From an uncultured beta proteobacterium (lineage in GTDB: Bacteria > Pseudomonadota > Gammaproteobacteria > Burkholderiales > Nitrosomonadaceae), in assembly GCA_900696615.1 (NCBI GenBank), contig CAADGS010000042.1, forward strand, positions 1 through 32,578: 32,578 nucleotides of DNA, given 5' to 3'. Below are positions 1 to 8,683 of the stretch, in pieces. A model generated the notes under the pieces. The model did not search any database. It saw only the letters and a program-made list of their open reading frames with translations, and had not been told where the DNA came from. Every line of letters begins with the position of its first letter. Within the stretch, counting starts at the first letter, position 1. Position numbers and translations under genes: made by a program.

Positions 1-2079
1 GATGGTGCCGCCGCTGATATCCGCGCCTGTATTTAAATTGAGGGCATCATCCGCCGCGCCTTCACCTGTAATTGCGCCCGTATAACTTAGCGTACCCAGG
101 TTAAACGTCACGACATCGGACGCCGAATTTGCCGTAACACTCGTGCCAGCTTGTGTAACGATCACTGTTCTGGCATCGGTTGCATCATCGCCGATCGAAT
201 AATTTTCGATATGGGCTAACGTAGTCACCGTGCCATCGCCAATAATGATGATTTCTTCGCTGTTCACGCCCGATCCGGGTGCAGTGATGGTACCGGTAAA
301 ATTCTGATTTTGTTGTGCAGACATGACTACACTGTGGTTTCCCACAACGCCTGTCGCATCGAAAAGCAAATTGGGAAAATTGATGACAGTTGCAGCCGCA
401 ATACTGGAGCCGTCTTGTAAGCTCAGTGTATTGGTACCTGCGCCACCATCCAATACAACTGCTGTCATGACCAGCGGCGTCCAGGTCGATGCGGTCGAAA
501 TTGACAGAATTTCGTTTGCCGGGGTACCGGAAAACGGCGTAGCATTGGTTGCCAGATAATGCTTCGTAGTGGGTGGAATAACCGGTCCCCCACCTCCAGA
601 GGATAGCGACGATGACACAGCATCGGACTTGCCGTCACCGTCAACATCGCCTATGTTTGCACCTGCCGCACGGATAATCCCGGTAAATAGTGATCCTGTT
701 GTACTGACTACCGTGCCACTGATATCTCCTTTTGTAGCGCCCGATCGCATCGCGGCTTCGATATTCTCAGCAACCAATTGGACTGCGGCCATACTCACAA
801 GAATTTTTGTTTTACTTCCGTCACTTTCCGAAATTGCGGTAATTCGCTGATTTAAATTAGCAATAGTTTGCGAGGCATCCGCCACTAACGCGCTTATTTT
901 AAGGGCCTCAGTTGTATCAGCACCTGCAAGTAAACTGGCATTCCGAATCACCTGTGTAATAGTGCCTCTCGATACCAAATTAATGCTATCAACTGCAACG
1001 CTAAACATATCGGCCAGTACCTGATAGACAACAGTAATCGCCGACTCCTCAGTAGCCGTTACACCGGCGCCCGTTAATAACGCAGCCACCTGGCCCGCAA
1101 GGGTATTTATCTTGATTGCTGCCGCATGTACAGCTAAAGCCGCATCATTTGCCGGCGTATGGGAATCCGTGCGCACAATCTCTTTAATTGGATCGAAGTG
1201 AAGCAAATCAATTTCGGTATTCAAATCCAAGGATGTCAGTAGGCGAATCGCGGCTTCACGCGTTGAAAGGTTATTGCTGTTGACGATATTGCTAATGATT
1301 GTGGTCAGTGGATTGATTACCGAGGAACCCGCCGGAGCCATCATAACCCCTTCAAAAGCTTTACCCGTTGCTGTATCGATACCCCCGGATGCAATTAAAT
1401 CGCCAAACCCGATAACTGCCGGAAGTGAGAAATTACCATGCGCATCCGTAATTCCATTAACTTCATTTCCATTGAATCGCTGATCACCGTTCAAATCTGC
1501 AAAAACTTGAGCGCCTTTGATATAGCCATCCATGACTTTCCCTATGATACCGGACTTAAGCAATAACTTTGCCGTAACTACGTTCGATGGATCATCGGTG
1601 ACATGTTCCAAAACACGTTGTAAAACAGACAAACTCGTTGCCTCTGCACCTAAGTCGATGGAATAGTAGGCAGTCACGGCCACTTTATTATTAAACTGAC
1701 GGGCTGCCGCACCCCAATTTAGATCACTTGCATCCACTGATGCCAGTGCCATGGCTGCCCAATAAATAACTTCTCCGCGATGTGCACCCGCATCGAGCAA
1801 TCGCTCCACTTCCGAAATGGCCCATGCCTTCTGCTCTACGTTTATCAAAGCAGCGACTGAGTTTTCAATAAATTGAACGGAAAAATTCCGATTGGAAAGC
1901 GAATTGGAATATAGAGCTTGTTGAAATATGTCGGTTTGAGCAAGCAATGCCGCGAGTGTACCGACAGAATTGCCGGAATTATCTACGAAATGTACAAATT
2001 GGTTCAAATAATGCGCACCCGGCGCTGCTTTAAACATCAGCGCGATTGTCTGCATGATTTCCAGGTGTTTGTTATCCAT
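1..2079 (-). CDS. Large S-layer/RTX-like exoprotein, N-terminal part (gene runs off left edge)
   Basis: An uninterrupted 693-codon frame runs from an ATG at 2079 to base 1 with no stop, so only the N-terminal part is present. There is no signal peptide. Residues 1-180 are mainly helical and contain NNKVAVTAYYS (130-140), which resembles the N-terminal regions of S-layer and DUF4214-type proteins. Residues 184-260 resemble a carboxypeptidase-regulatory-like fold with an EF-hand-like calcium loop, DLNGDQRFNGNE (195-206). A second acidic motif, DVDGDGKSD, lies at 478-486, followed by a Gly-rich linker (494-498). From about 520 the sequence becomes Thr/Ser/Gly/Ala-rich beta-strand repeat with an RTX-like DGGAGTNTL (544-552). 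By analogy with RsaA-type S-layer proteins and RTX adhesins, it is probably exported by a type I system using a C-terminal signal outside the window. Surface location and export route are inferred. It is divergent from the peptide ABC genes. Confidence 0.8.
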   Translation of the reverse strand, partial: MDNKHLEIMQTIALMFKAAPGAHYLNQFVHFVDNSGNSVGTLAALLAQTDIFQQALYSNSLSNRNFSVQFIENSVAALINVEQKAWAISEVERLLDAGAHRGEVIYWAAMALASVDASDLNWGAAARQFNNKVAVTAYYSIDLGAEATSLSVLQRVLEHVTDDPSNVVTAKLLLKSGIIGKVMDGYIKGAQVFADLNGDQRFNGNEVNGITDAHGNFSLPAVIGFGDLIASGGIDTATGKAFEGVMMAPAGSSVINPLTTIISNIVNSNNLSTREAAIRLLTSLDLNTEIDLLHFDPIKEIVRTDSHTPANDAALAVHAAAIKINTLAGQVAALLTGAGVTATEESAITVVYQVLADMFSVAVDSINLVSRGTITQVIRNASLLAGADTTEALKISALVADASQTIANLNQRITAISESDGSKTKILVSMAAVQLVAENIEAAMRSGATKGDISGTVVSTTGSLFTGIIRAAGANIGDVDGDGKSDAVSSSLSSGGGGPVIPPTTKHYLATNATPFSGTPANEILSISTASTWTPLVMTAVVLDGGAGTNTLSLQDGSSIAAATVINFPNLLFDATGVVGNHSVVMSAQQNQNFTGTITAPGSGVNSEEIIIIGDGTVTTLAHIENYSIGDDATDARTVIVTQAGTSVTANSASDVVTFNLGTLSYTGAITGEGAADDALNLNTGADISGGTI

Positions 2080-2195
2080 AGTTTTACTTGCTAATTTCCT
2101 CAGCAAGCTTTTATTCAAGCGATTATTTAATGTGCATTATTGCGTTATTCACAAACTGTATAACATACTAATCATTATTCATTGATGTAAGAAAT

Positions 2196-2220
2196 CATGA
2201 ATCGCATTATGCGATTAATG
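2196..2220. repeat. 25-bp near-perfect palindrome (operator candidate)
   Basis: The core AATCGCA-TTA-TGCGATT (2200-2216) is a perfect 7-bp inverted repeat. It extends through one mismatched pair to CAT...ATG arms at 2196-2198 and 2218-2220. It has no T-run on either strand, so it reads as a DNA-binding site rather than a terminator. The regulator is unknown. Confidence 0.4.
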
Positions 2221-2307
2221 CTTACAGAAAGGATGACGGAATAAGCTGTCTTTTGCCTATTAATTATTGAATTCCAACAAATTATTTCTGTTTTTATAAA
2301 TGACTCG

Positions 2308-2345
2308 CATTCAGTGAATGACAATTTCCATATTTGTGGTATAAA
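2308..2345 (+). promoter_or_regulatory. Sigma70-like promoter for the ABC permease gene, overlapped by a palindrome
   Basis: A -35-like ATGACA (2318-2323) and a -10-like TATAAA (2340-2345), each matching consensus at five of six positions, are spaced by 16 bases. The perfect palindrome CATTCA-G-TGAATG (2308-2320) overlaps the -35 box, as an operator would. Transcription would begin near 2352, leaving almost no leader for the ATG at 2357 and about 60 bases for the ATG at 2411. This favours the downstream start of the permease. Confidence 0.45.
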
Positions 2346-2410
2346 CGATTGCCAATATGATTTTTGTGGTACTACGACTGAGTATTTTCTTTTTACTTAT
2401 CAATTCAATC

Positions 2411-3922
2411 ATGCCCTTTAGCCCGATTATTTTATGGACCGATGCATTGATCTACTTGCTAGTTGTTCTTGTAGCGGGCTTTATTGCTTATGTTCGTCGT
2501 CATGAACACTTGTCGATGCCATGGAAACGCGTTGCTCACAGCGCCAGTGGCATGTCTGCGTTAACCATCTTGTTATTTTTTCTGATCATTGGTCTGCTTG
2601 ATACTGTGCACTTTCGTCCCGCATTGGATCACACTACCGATCAAGGCAAGAAAGTGTATAGCGTTGAAGTATTGAGTGTGCTCGATATTCTGGTAACGCC
2701 GCTTCGAATTCAGATGGAAAAAACTTATTCTGCACCCCTGGCGACACATCTCTATGCCAAAGACACCGTTGAGCTTCCCAATGGTGAACAAGCACGTGTT
2801 TTCACACGCTTGGAATACGGCGGCGCACACTTGGAAAATCCGGAGGCAGACCGGATTCATGATATTGCCTGGCGTACCGCCAAAGGATTAGCTTACGGAA
2901 TTGGCTGTTGGGGTTTACTTACGGCGTGTTTAATTTTCATTTTGTCGCGTCGTAACCGGCAAGGCTTTATCCAAAGTTGTGCAGCAATCTGGCATCGCAC
3001 CATGGAAGTACCTTGGCATGCCATTCTGATCACGTTATTGATTATATTGCTATTAATTGGTTGTGCCATGTCGTTGGCTACACATTATCATGTATTGGGA
3101 ACCGATAAAGTCGGACAAGATATTTTGTATCAATCGCTTAAAAGTATTCGCGTTGCGCTGGTGATCGGTACCCTTACCACATTGATTATGTTGCCTTTTG
3201 CATTGCTATTGGGAATTACAGCGGGATATTTCAAAGGCTGGATCGATGATGTTATTCAATATACCTACACCACTTTAAATTCCATTCCAAGCGTGTTATT
3301 GATTGCTGCTGCAGTTTTAATGCTGCAAGTCTACATAGAAACGCACCCGGAACTATTTGAGACCATTGCATCACGGGCAGACTTGCGTCTGTTGTTTTTG
3401 TGCATTATCTTAGGCATCACCAGTTGGACCGGATTATGCCGCTTACTGCGCGGCGAAGCCTTAAAATTACGCGAATTGGAATACATTCAGGCTGCCCACG
3501 CATTCGGTGTCTCGCATTGGCGCATTATCAGCCGTCATATACTCCCGAATGTCATGCACCTTGTTCTGATAGCAACGGTGATGGATTTCAGTGGTTTGGT
3601 TCTGGCCGAGGCGGTGTTATCATATGTCGGCGTCGGTGTAGATCCATCTATGATCAGCTTTGGCACAATGATCAACGCAGCACGCATGGAGATGGCGCGC
3701 GAACCCATTGTATGGTGGGCCTTACTTGCTGCATTCGGGTTTATGTTTACGCTGGTACTGAGCGCCAATCTGTTTGCCGATGCCGTACAACATGCATTGG
3801 ATCCGCGTACTCGCACATTGAAACAAAGAAGCGGACTATCCCAGCACCCCGCGAAATCAGAAAAATTAGCCAACATTACGTCCGCAACACTCACACCGCC
3901 AGAATCTGCATCCCGTTCATGA
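2411..3922 (+). CDS. Peptide-type ABC transporter permease (DppC/YejE family)
   Basis: Inner-membrane permease of the oligopeptide/dipeptide ABC family. The N-terminus has two membrane segments, then a predicted extracytoplasmic stretch of roughly 95 residues, then another segment. The usual DppC-like core follows: HVLGTDKVGQDIL before the first core helix, several hydrophobic helices, and the EAA coupling loop RGEALKLRELEYIQAAHAFG from about residue 347. The 503-residue length is well above the roughly 300 of DppC because of the N-terminal part. I chose the ATG at 2411 because the likely promoter leaves no leader for an in-frame ATG at 2357, which would add 18 hydrophobic residues; neither start has a clear Shine-Dalgarno sequence. 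The stop overlaps the ATPase start (ATGA). No binding protein or DppB-type partner permease lies next to it, so the substrate is unknown. Confidence 0.85.
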   Translation: MPFSPIILWTDALIYLLVVLVAGFIAYVRRHEHLSMPWKRVAHSASGMSALTILLFFLIIGLLDTVHFRPALDHTTDQGKKVYSVEVLSVLDILVTPLRIQMEKTYSAPLATHLYAKDTVELPNGEQARVFTRLEYGGAHLENPEADRIHDIAWRTAKGLAYGIGCWGLLTACLIFILSRRNRQGFIQSCAAIWHRTMEVPWHAILITLLIILLLIGCAMSLATHYHVLGTDKVGQDILYQSLKSIRVALVIGTLTTLIMLPFALLLGITAGYFKGWIDDVIQYTYTTLNSIPSVLLIAAAVLMLQVYIETHPELFETIASRADLRLLFLCIILGITSWTGLCRLLRGEALKLRELEYIQAAHAFGVSHWRIISRHILPNVMHLVLIATVMDFSGLVLAEAVLSYVGVGVDPSMISFGTMINAARMEMAREPIVWWALLAAFGFMFTLVLSANLFADAVQHALDPRTRTLKQRSGLSQHPAKSEKLANITSATLTPPESASRS

Positions 3923-5994
3923 AAACATTACTGGAAATCGAGGGCCTCGAAACCTTGTTGCATACCGGCAATACACCCGTGCGTGCAGTGGACGGCATAA
4001 GCTTACAAATTTCAACCGGTGAAACATTCGCATTATTGGGTGAATCAGGTTGCGGCAAATCCATGACTGCATTATCGATTATGCGTTTATTACCCGATGT
4101 CGGCGAAATTGTTGCAGGGCATATTAATATTGACGGCAAGGACTTGCTGCGATTGCCCGAATCCGAAATGCGCAGGATCCGGGGCAAACGCATCAGTATG
4201 ATTTTCCAGGAACCGATGTTAAGCCTGAATCCGGTTCTGACAATAGCCGAGCAAATCGGTGAAGTACTCAAACAGCATTTCAACTTATCTTATCAAACGG
4301 CACAAACACGCATCCAGGAATTGTTGGAGCAAGTGGGCATTCCCGATGCACCGCGCCGCATGCACGAATATCCGTTTCAATTTTCGGGCGGTATGAAACA
4401 GCGTGCCATGATTGCCATGGCGCTTGCCGGTGAACCCGAATTGCTCATCGCGGACGAGCCAACTACTGCACTGGATGTAACAATTCAAGCACAAGTTCTG
4501 GATTTAATGCGGCAAATTCAACAACGCAATCGCATGGCCATATTACTTATTACGCATGATCTAGGGGTAGTCGCCGAAATGGCGCAGCGTGTGGCTGTCA
4601 TGTATGCCGGCGAAATCGTTGAACAAGCTCCCCGCAATGATTTCTTCGACCATCCGGCGCATCCTTATTCGCAACAATTATTTGCTTCACTGCCCACTAA
4701 ACAGAAACGCAATCAACCACTAACCGTCATCCAAGGTAATGTGCCGTCGCTATCGCAACGATTTAGCGGCTGCCGCTTTGTCGACCGCTGCAATCGAGCG
4801 TTAGCGCGATGCCATGATACGATTCCGCAGTGGCACGCAGTAAGTGATCGGCATCAGGTTCGTTGCCATTTATTTGCACAAGATGCAGCTACCTCAACGC
4901 AATCGCAACAAGTCAATACCCCTGACGTAACGAAAAACGCACTGACGAGAGTTACCGCACCAACCGTTTCACCTTTATTACAAGTATCTGATCTTAAAAT
5001 TTACTTTCCAATTCGGAAGGGATTCTTCAAACGTGTGGCGGGTCATGTCAAGGCAGTCGATGGCGTATCATTGCAGATTGCTGCAGGAAAAACACTGGCA
5101 CTGGTCGGTGAATCGGGTTGCGGCAAAACTACCATCGGTAAAAGTATTTTGCAGCTCATTCAGCCTACTGCCGGTAGCGTGCGCTTCAACCAACAAGAGC
5201 TGGTATCCATGAAACGATCGCAATTGCACCAAATCCGCTCGCAATTTCAGATTATTTTTCAAGATCCTTATTCCTCGCTTAATCCCCGTATGCGTATTAT
5301 TGAAATTCTGCGGGAAGGCATGGATGCATTGAACGTTGACAGAATAAATCATCTCGGCATCGAACAATTGGCTTCTTATAACCGGGAGAAAGAAATCGAT
5401 GCATTATTGCGGCGTGTCGGCCTGCCAGCTGATGTAAAATGGCGCTATCCGCACGAATTTTCCGGCGGGCAACGGCAACGCATCGCGATTGCCCGTGCTT
5501 TAGCGGTTAATCCAAAGTTACTGATCTGCGATGAACCTACCAGCGCTCTTGATGTATCCGTGCAAGCACAAATTCTGAATCTGCTTAAATCGCTGCAAAA
5601 TAATTTAGGACTTGCATTTTTGTTTATTACCCACAATATTGCTGTTGTTGAATATCTGGCTGATGAAATTGCTGTGATGTATTTAGGACGGATTGTTGAG
5701 CGCGGACATATTGATGAAGTGCTTGGTAGCCCCAAGCATCCTTATACTCAGGCGCTGTTGTCCGCCGTTCCGCAAATTCAAGCAGACGCTGACCGGCAAT
5801 TTGTTCAATTAAAAGGTGATTTGCCTTCGCCAATTGCACCACCGCAGGGTTGTCATTTTCATCCGCGCTGTCCGCATGCGATGCCGGTTTGCCGTGAAAG
5901 CTACCCATCTGCCAGCATATTGAGCGCAACGCATTCCACCCATTGTTTTCTTTATCAACCGGAACCTATTTCGAAAAACTATGAGTATTCCTGA
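3919..5994 (+). CDS. Peptide-type ABC transporter, fused double ATPase (YejF/GsiA type)
   Basis: A 691-residue cytoplasmic ATPase with two complete nucleotide-binding domains in one chain, as in YejF and GsiA. The first has Walker A GESGCGKS (41-48), signature FSGGMKQRA, Walker B LLIADEPTTALD and H-loop THD. The second has Walker A GESGCGKT (397-404), FSGGQRQRIAIARAL, LLICDEPTSALD and THN. Each is followed by the family's Cys-containing C-terminal extension (CRFVDRCNRALARC; CHFHPRCPHAMPVC), which in some Dpp-type ATPases holds an iron-sulphur cluster. The start is the ATG in the ATGA overlap with the permease; a longer open frame reaching back to 3400 is antisense-like noise inside the permease gene. 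It should energise the upstream permease, presumably for peptide uptake. The 3' end overlaps prfC by 14 bases. Confidence 0.92.
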   Translation: MKTLLEIEGLETLLHTGNTPVRAVDGISLQISTGETFALLGESGCGKSMTALSIMRLLPDVGEIVAGHINIDGKDLLRLPESEMRRIRGKRISMIFQEPMLSLNPVLTIAEQIGEVLKQHFNLSYQTAQTRIQELLEQVGIPDAPRRMHEYPFQFSGGMKQRAMIAMALAGEPELLIADEPTTALDVTIQAQVLDLMRQIQQRNRMAILLITHDLGVVAEMAQRVAVMYAGEIVEQAPRNDFFDHPAHPYSQQLFASLPTKQKRNQPLTVIQGNVPSLSQRFSGCRFVDRCNRALARCHDTIPQWHAVSDRHQVRCHLFAQDAATSTQSQQVNTPDVTKNALTRVTAPTVSPLLQVSDLKIYFPIRKGFFKRVAGHVKAVDGVSLQIAAGKTLALVGESGCGKTTIGKSILQLIQPTAGSVRFNQQELVSMKRSQLHQIRSQFQIIFQDPYSSLNPRMRIIEILREGMDALNVDRINHLGIEQLASYNREKEIDALLRRVGLPADVKWRYPHEFSGGQRQRIAIARALAVNPKLLICDEPTSALDVSVQAQILNLLKSLQNNLGLAFLFITHNIAVVEYLADEIAVMYLGRIVERGHIDEVLGSPKHPYTQALLSAVPQIQADADRQFVQLKGDLPSPIAPPQGCHFHPRCPHAMPVCRESYPSASILSATHSTHCFLYQPEPISKNYEYS

Positions 5995-7594
5995 AGAAGT
6001 AACGCGCCGTCGTACTTTCGCCATTATTTCACACCCCGATGCGGGAAAAACCACCTTAACCGAGAAGCTGTTGATGTATGCCGGGGCCATTCATATCGCA
6101 GGCAGCGTGAAAGCGCGAAAAGCAAGCCGTCATGCCACCTCCGATTGGATGGAAATCGAAAAGCAACGCGGCATTTCGGTTGCCAGTTCGGTTATGCAGA
6201 TGGAATACCGCAATTGCGTCATCAACTTACTGGACACGCCCGGTCATCAGGATTTTTCTGAAGACACTTACCGCGTACTAACCGCCGTCGATGCCGCTTT
6301 GATGGTCATCGATGCTGCCAATGGCGTGGAGGCGCAGACATTACGCCTGCTCGAAGTTTGCCGCGCCCGTAACACGCCGATTGTTACGTTTGTCAACAAA
6401 ATGGATCGCGAAGTGCGCGAACCGCTCGATCTGATTGACGAAATCGAACGTACATTGGGAATGGCAACAATTCCGTTTACTTGGCCTGTCGGGATGGGTA
6501 AGAATTTCCACGGCGTATGTGATTTGCGGCACAACAATATGCGCATCTTCGAACCGGGATCAGACCGAGTGGGCGGCGATGAATTGATTGCCTATTTTGA
6601 CGATGCGCAAATTCAAGAGCGCTTTACACCCGATTTGCCTAATGCACTGCAAGAAATCGAGTTGATCAAAGGCGCTACACCTGCATTTGACCACGAGCAA
6701 TTTCTAGCCGGCCAACAAACACCCGTTTTTTTCGGCTCGGCTATCAACAACTTCGGCGTTAAAGAAATTCTCGATGCCTTAGTTGATCTGGCACCGCCGC
6801 CAGAATCGCGTAACGCACTGCAGCGGGAAGTCTCTCCCAATGAGAAAAAATTTTCCGGCATGGTATTTAAAATTCAAGCTAATATGAATCTTGCTCACCG
6901 TGACCGGATCGCATTTGTGCGGGTTTGCTCCGGGCATTTCAAACGCGGCATGAATCTTAAAGTTGCGCGTAATGGCAAAGATGTTCGCACCAGCACGGTG
7001 GTGTCATTCTTATCGCAGCGTCGCGATATAGTCGAGGAGGCTTATCCTGGCGACATTATCGGCATACCCAATCACGGTACATTGCAACTGGGCGATACGT
7101 TAACTGAAGGAGAAGTATTGCAATTTACCGGCTTGCCTTTCTTTGCACCCGAAATTTTCCGCACCGTGGAAATAGCCGATCCACTGCGCAGCAAGCAACT
7201 AAAACTGGGATTAATGCAGTTGGGTGAAGAAGGGGCTATTCAAGTATTTCGTCCGCATTTAGGCAATGTATTATTACTCGGTGCAGTTGGCATTTTGCAA
7301 TTCGAAGTTGTGACACATCGTCTACAGCATGAATATGCAGTGACCGCTCGTATCGCTCCCGCCAAATACCAATTGGCGCGCTGGGTCACTTCTGATGAGC
7401 CGCGCGAATTACAGCGGTTTATTGAAGCCAATGCGCATCGCATCGCCTATGACGCTGTCGAAGCTCCAACCTTCTTGGCGGCATTCAATGCGGAATTGGA
7501 CGTGGCGAAAGAAAACTGGCCTGCAATTCGTTTTCATAAATTACGTGAACATGCAGGGTTAGTGTTTCAAAGCCATATGCGTGAGGCGATTTAA
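5981..7594 (+). CDS. prfC: Peptide chain release factor 3
   Basis: RF3 is a translational GTPase that removes RF1/RF2 from the ribosome after peptide release. The 537-residue product matches the family's usual length (about 530). G-motifs are in order: G1 SHPDAGKTT (17-25), switch I KQRGISVASSV, G3 DTPGHQDFSEDTYR and G4 NKMDRE. These are RF3-type rather than EF-G-type. The ATG at 5981 lies inside the end of the ABC ATPase gene, so the two are probably translationally coupled. The TAA stop abuts the GTG start of the next gene. I see no separate promoter. Confidence 0.97.
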   Translation: MSIPEEVTRRRTFAIISHPDAGKTTLTEKLLMYAGAIHIAGSVKARKASRHATSDWMEIEKQRGISVASSVMQMEYRNCVINLLDTPGHQDFSEDTYRVLTAVDAALMVIDAANGVEAQTLRLLEVCRARNTPIVTFVNKMDREVREPLDLIDEIERTLGMATIPFTWPVGMGKNFHGVCDLRHNNMRIFEPGSDRVGGDELIAYFDDAQIQERFTPDLPNALQEIELIKGATPAFDHEQFLAGQQTPVFFGSAINNFGVKEILDALVDLAPPPESRNALQREVSPNEKKFSGMVFKIQANMNLAHRDRIAFVRVCSGHFKRGMNLKVARNGKDVRTSTVVSFLSQRRDIVEEAYPGDIIGIPNHGTLQLGDTLTEGEVLQFTGLPFFAPEIFRTVEIADPLRSKQLKLGLMQLGEEGAIQVFRPHLGNVLLLGAVGILQFEVVTHRLQHEYAVTARIAPAKYQLARWVTSDEPRELQRFIEANAHRIAYDAVEAPTFLAAFNAELDVAKENWPAIRFHKLREHAGLVFQSHMREAI

Positions 7595-8683
7595 GTGATT
7601 CAGTTTTCATCGGTTTATGGAATATTGTTGGGCTGGTTTTTACCGCTATTTACCAGTGGAAGTTTCGCGCTAGCGACGCCTGAAAAACAAACCCAGTTTG
7701 CCGTGATCGGTGATATGCCTTACAGCGATAGCGAATATGCGTTACTCGAACAGCCCGATGGCGCCATTGCCAAAGCTATCAAGGAACTCAATCCTCCGGT
7801 ACTGATCCATCTGGGAGATTTCAAGCTTGCCCGGGCAAGTTGCAGCAACGAGCTATTTAAGGATCGGTATCGGCAAATTGCACAATTGAACCCGCATAAA
7901 ACGGTTTATACACCTGGCGATAATGACTGGACCGATTGTGACCGCCTCTCGTTAAATTTCTCACAACGTTACGATGAACTGGAAAGACTGGCTTATCTGC
8001 GGCAAATTTTTTTCCAGCAAGATGAATTGCAATTAGGCAAAAATATTCCCGCCTTGATCCGGCAGCAAAATTTTATTGAAAACGCACGATGGGAAATCGA
8101 TCAAGTGCTTTTTGCTACCTTGCATTTACCCGGCACCAATAATGGCAGAGCCCAAATCAACCGCAGTCCCGTTAAAGATGCACTCGATGCCGCCGACAGC
8201 CGCGACAAATTCAATGAAGAATGGTTAATTCAGTTATTTGATACCGCAACGTCGCAACCGAAGATTCAAGCCGTTGTGATTGCATTTCACGCCGATATTT
8301 ATGAAAACGAAAACGATAACAAGCCTGCGTGTACAGTGAAAATTCGATCAGATTGCGACGGTTATCACGCGATTCGCGCATTAATCAGCCGTAAGGCAGC
8401 AGATTTCAAGAAACCGGTTTTAGTCATTCATGGCGACAGTCTGGCTTATTGCTTGCATCAGCCATATGAAAAAACTCCCAATCTGTGGCGGTTGAATGCG
8501 CCTGGAGATCGCGTCTACATTGATGCCAACCGAATCATCTTTGATTCCGCCAATCAAGACATGCCATTTACGGTGATGGGATTGCTTGACAACAAACCGG
8601 CGCCTTCTTCATGTGGCTTGGGCTTTTTACTCAATGACTTGCTGCCTTCTTTAACCTCAACATCCGAAAAATCACAACCATGA
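7595..8683 (+). CDS. Secreted metallophosphoesterase-like protein
   Basis: A 362-residue protein with a GTG start directly after the prfC stop, preceded by GAGG at good spacing within the end of prfC. A hydrophobic N-terminus ending FALA around residue 27 looks like a cleavable signal peptide, so the mature protein should be periplasmic or outer-membrane associated. Calcineurin-like motifs can be followed: FAVIGDMPYSD (around D40), IHLGDFK (G74-D75), TPGDNDW (108-112), a later His in AFHAD, and VIHGDS. The first motif lacks the usual His of GDxHG, and GDND replaces GNHD, so the metal site may differ from classical phosphoesterases. Four Cys residues in the mature part may form disulphides. 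It overlaps yicC by ATGA. Substrate unknown. Confidence 0.8.
   Translation: MIQFSSVYGILLGWFLPLFTSGSFALATPEKQTQFAVIGDMPYSDSEYALLEQPDGAIAKAIKELNPPVLIHLGDFKLARASCSNELFKDRYRQIAQLNPHKTVYTPGDNDWTDCDRLSLNFSQRYDELERLAYLRQIFFQQDELQLGKNIPALIRQQNFIENARWEIDQVLFATLHLPGTNNGRAQINRSPVKDALDAADSRDKFNEEWLIQLFDTATSQPKIQAVVIAFHADIYENENDNKPACTVKIRSDCDGYHAIRALISRKAADFKKPVLVIHGDSLAYCLHQPYEKTPNLWRLNAPGDRVYIDANRIIFDSANQDMPFTVMGLLDNKPAPSSCGLGFLLNDLLPSLTSTSEKSQP

Larger units (their letters stand above)
2080..2356. promoter_or_regulatory. AT-rich divergent regulatory region
   Basis: This 277-base non-coding gap separates the divergent exoprotein gene (minus) from the ABC permease gene (plus). It is clearly more AT-rich than its neighbours. 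It holds two good palindromes and one sigma70-like promoter, listed separately. The core GCATTAT(T)GCG also occurs at 2134-2144, giving a second loose copy of the 2200-2216 palindrome motif. I could not pick a convincing promoter for the minus-strand gene. No small gene is evident. Confidence 0.55.

Noticed and set aside
323-1483. Plus-strand open frames of 60-93 codons over the left end
   Set aside because: They lie antisense to the continuous 693-codon minus-strand gene and have no recognisable motifs.
3400-3918. N-terminal extension of the double ATPase
   Set aside because: It reads through the permease gene in another frame; family N-terminus and ATGA overlap fix the start at 3919.
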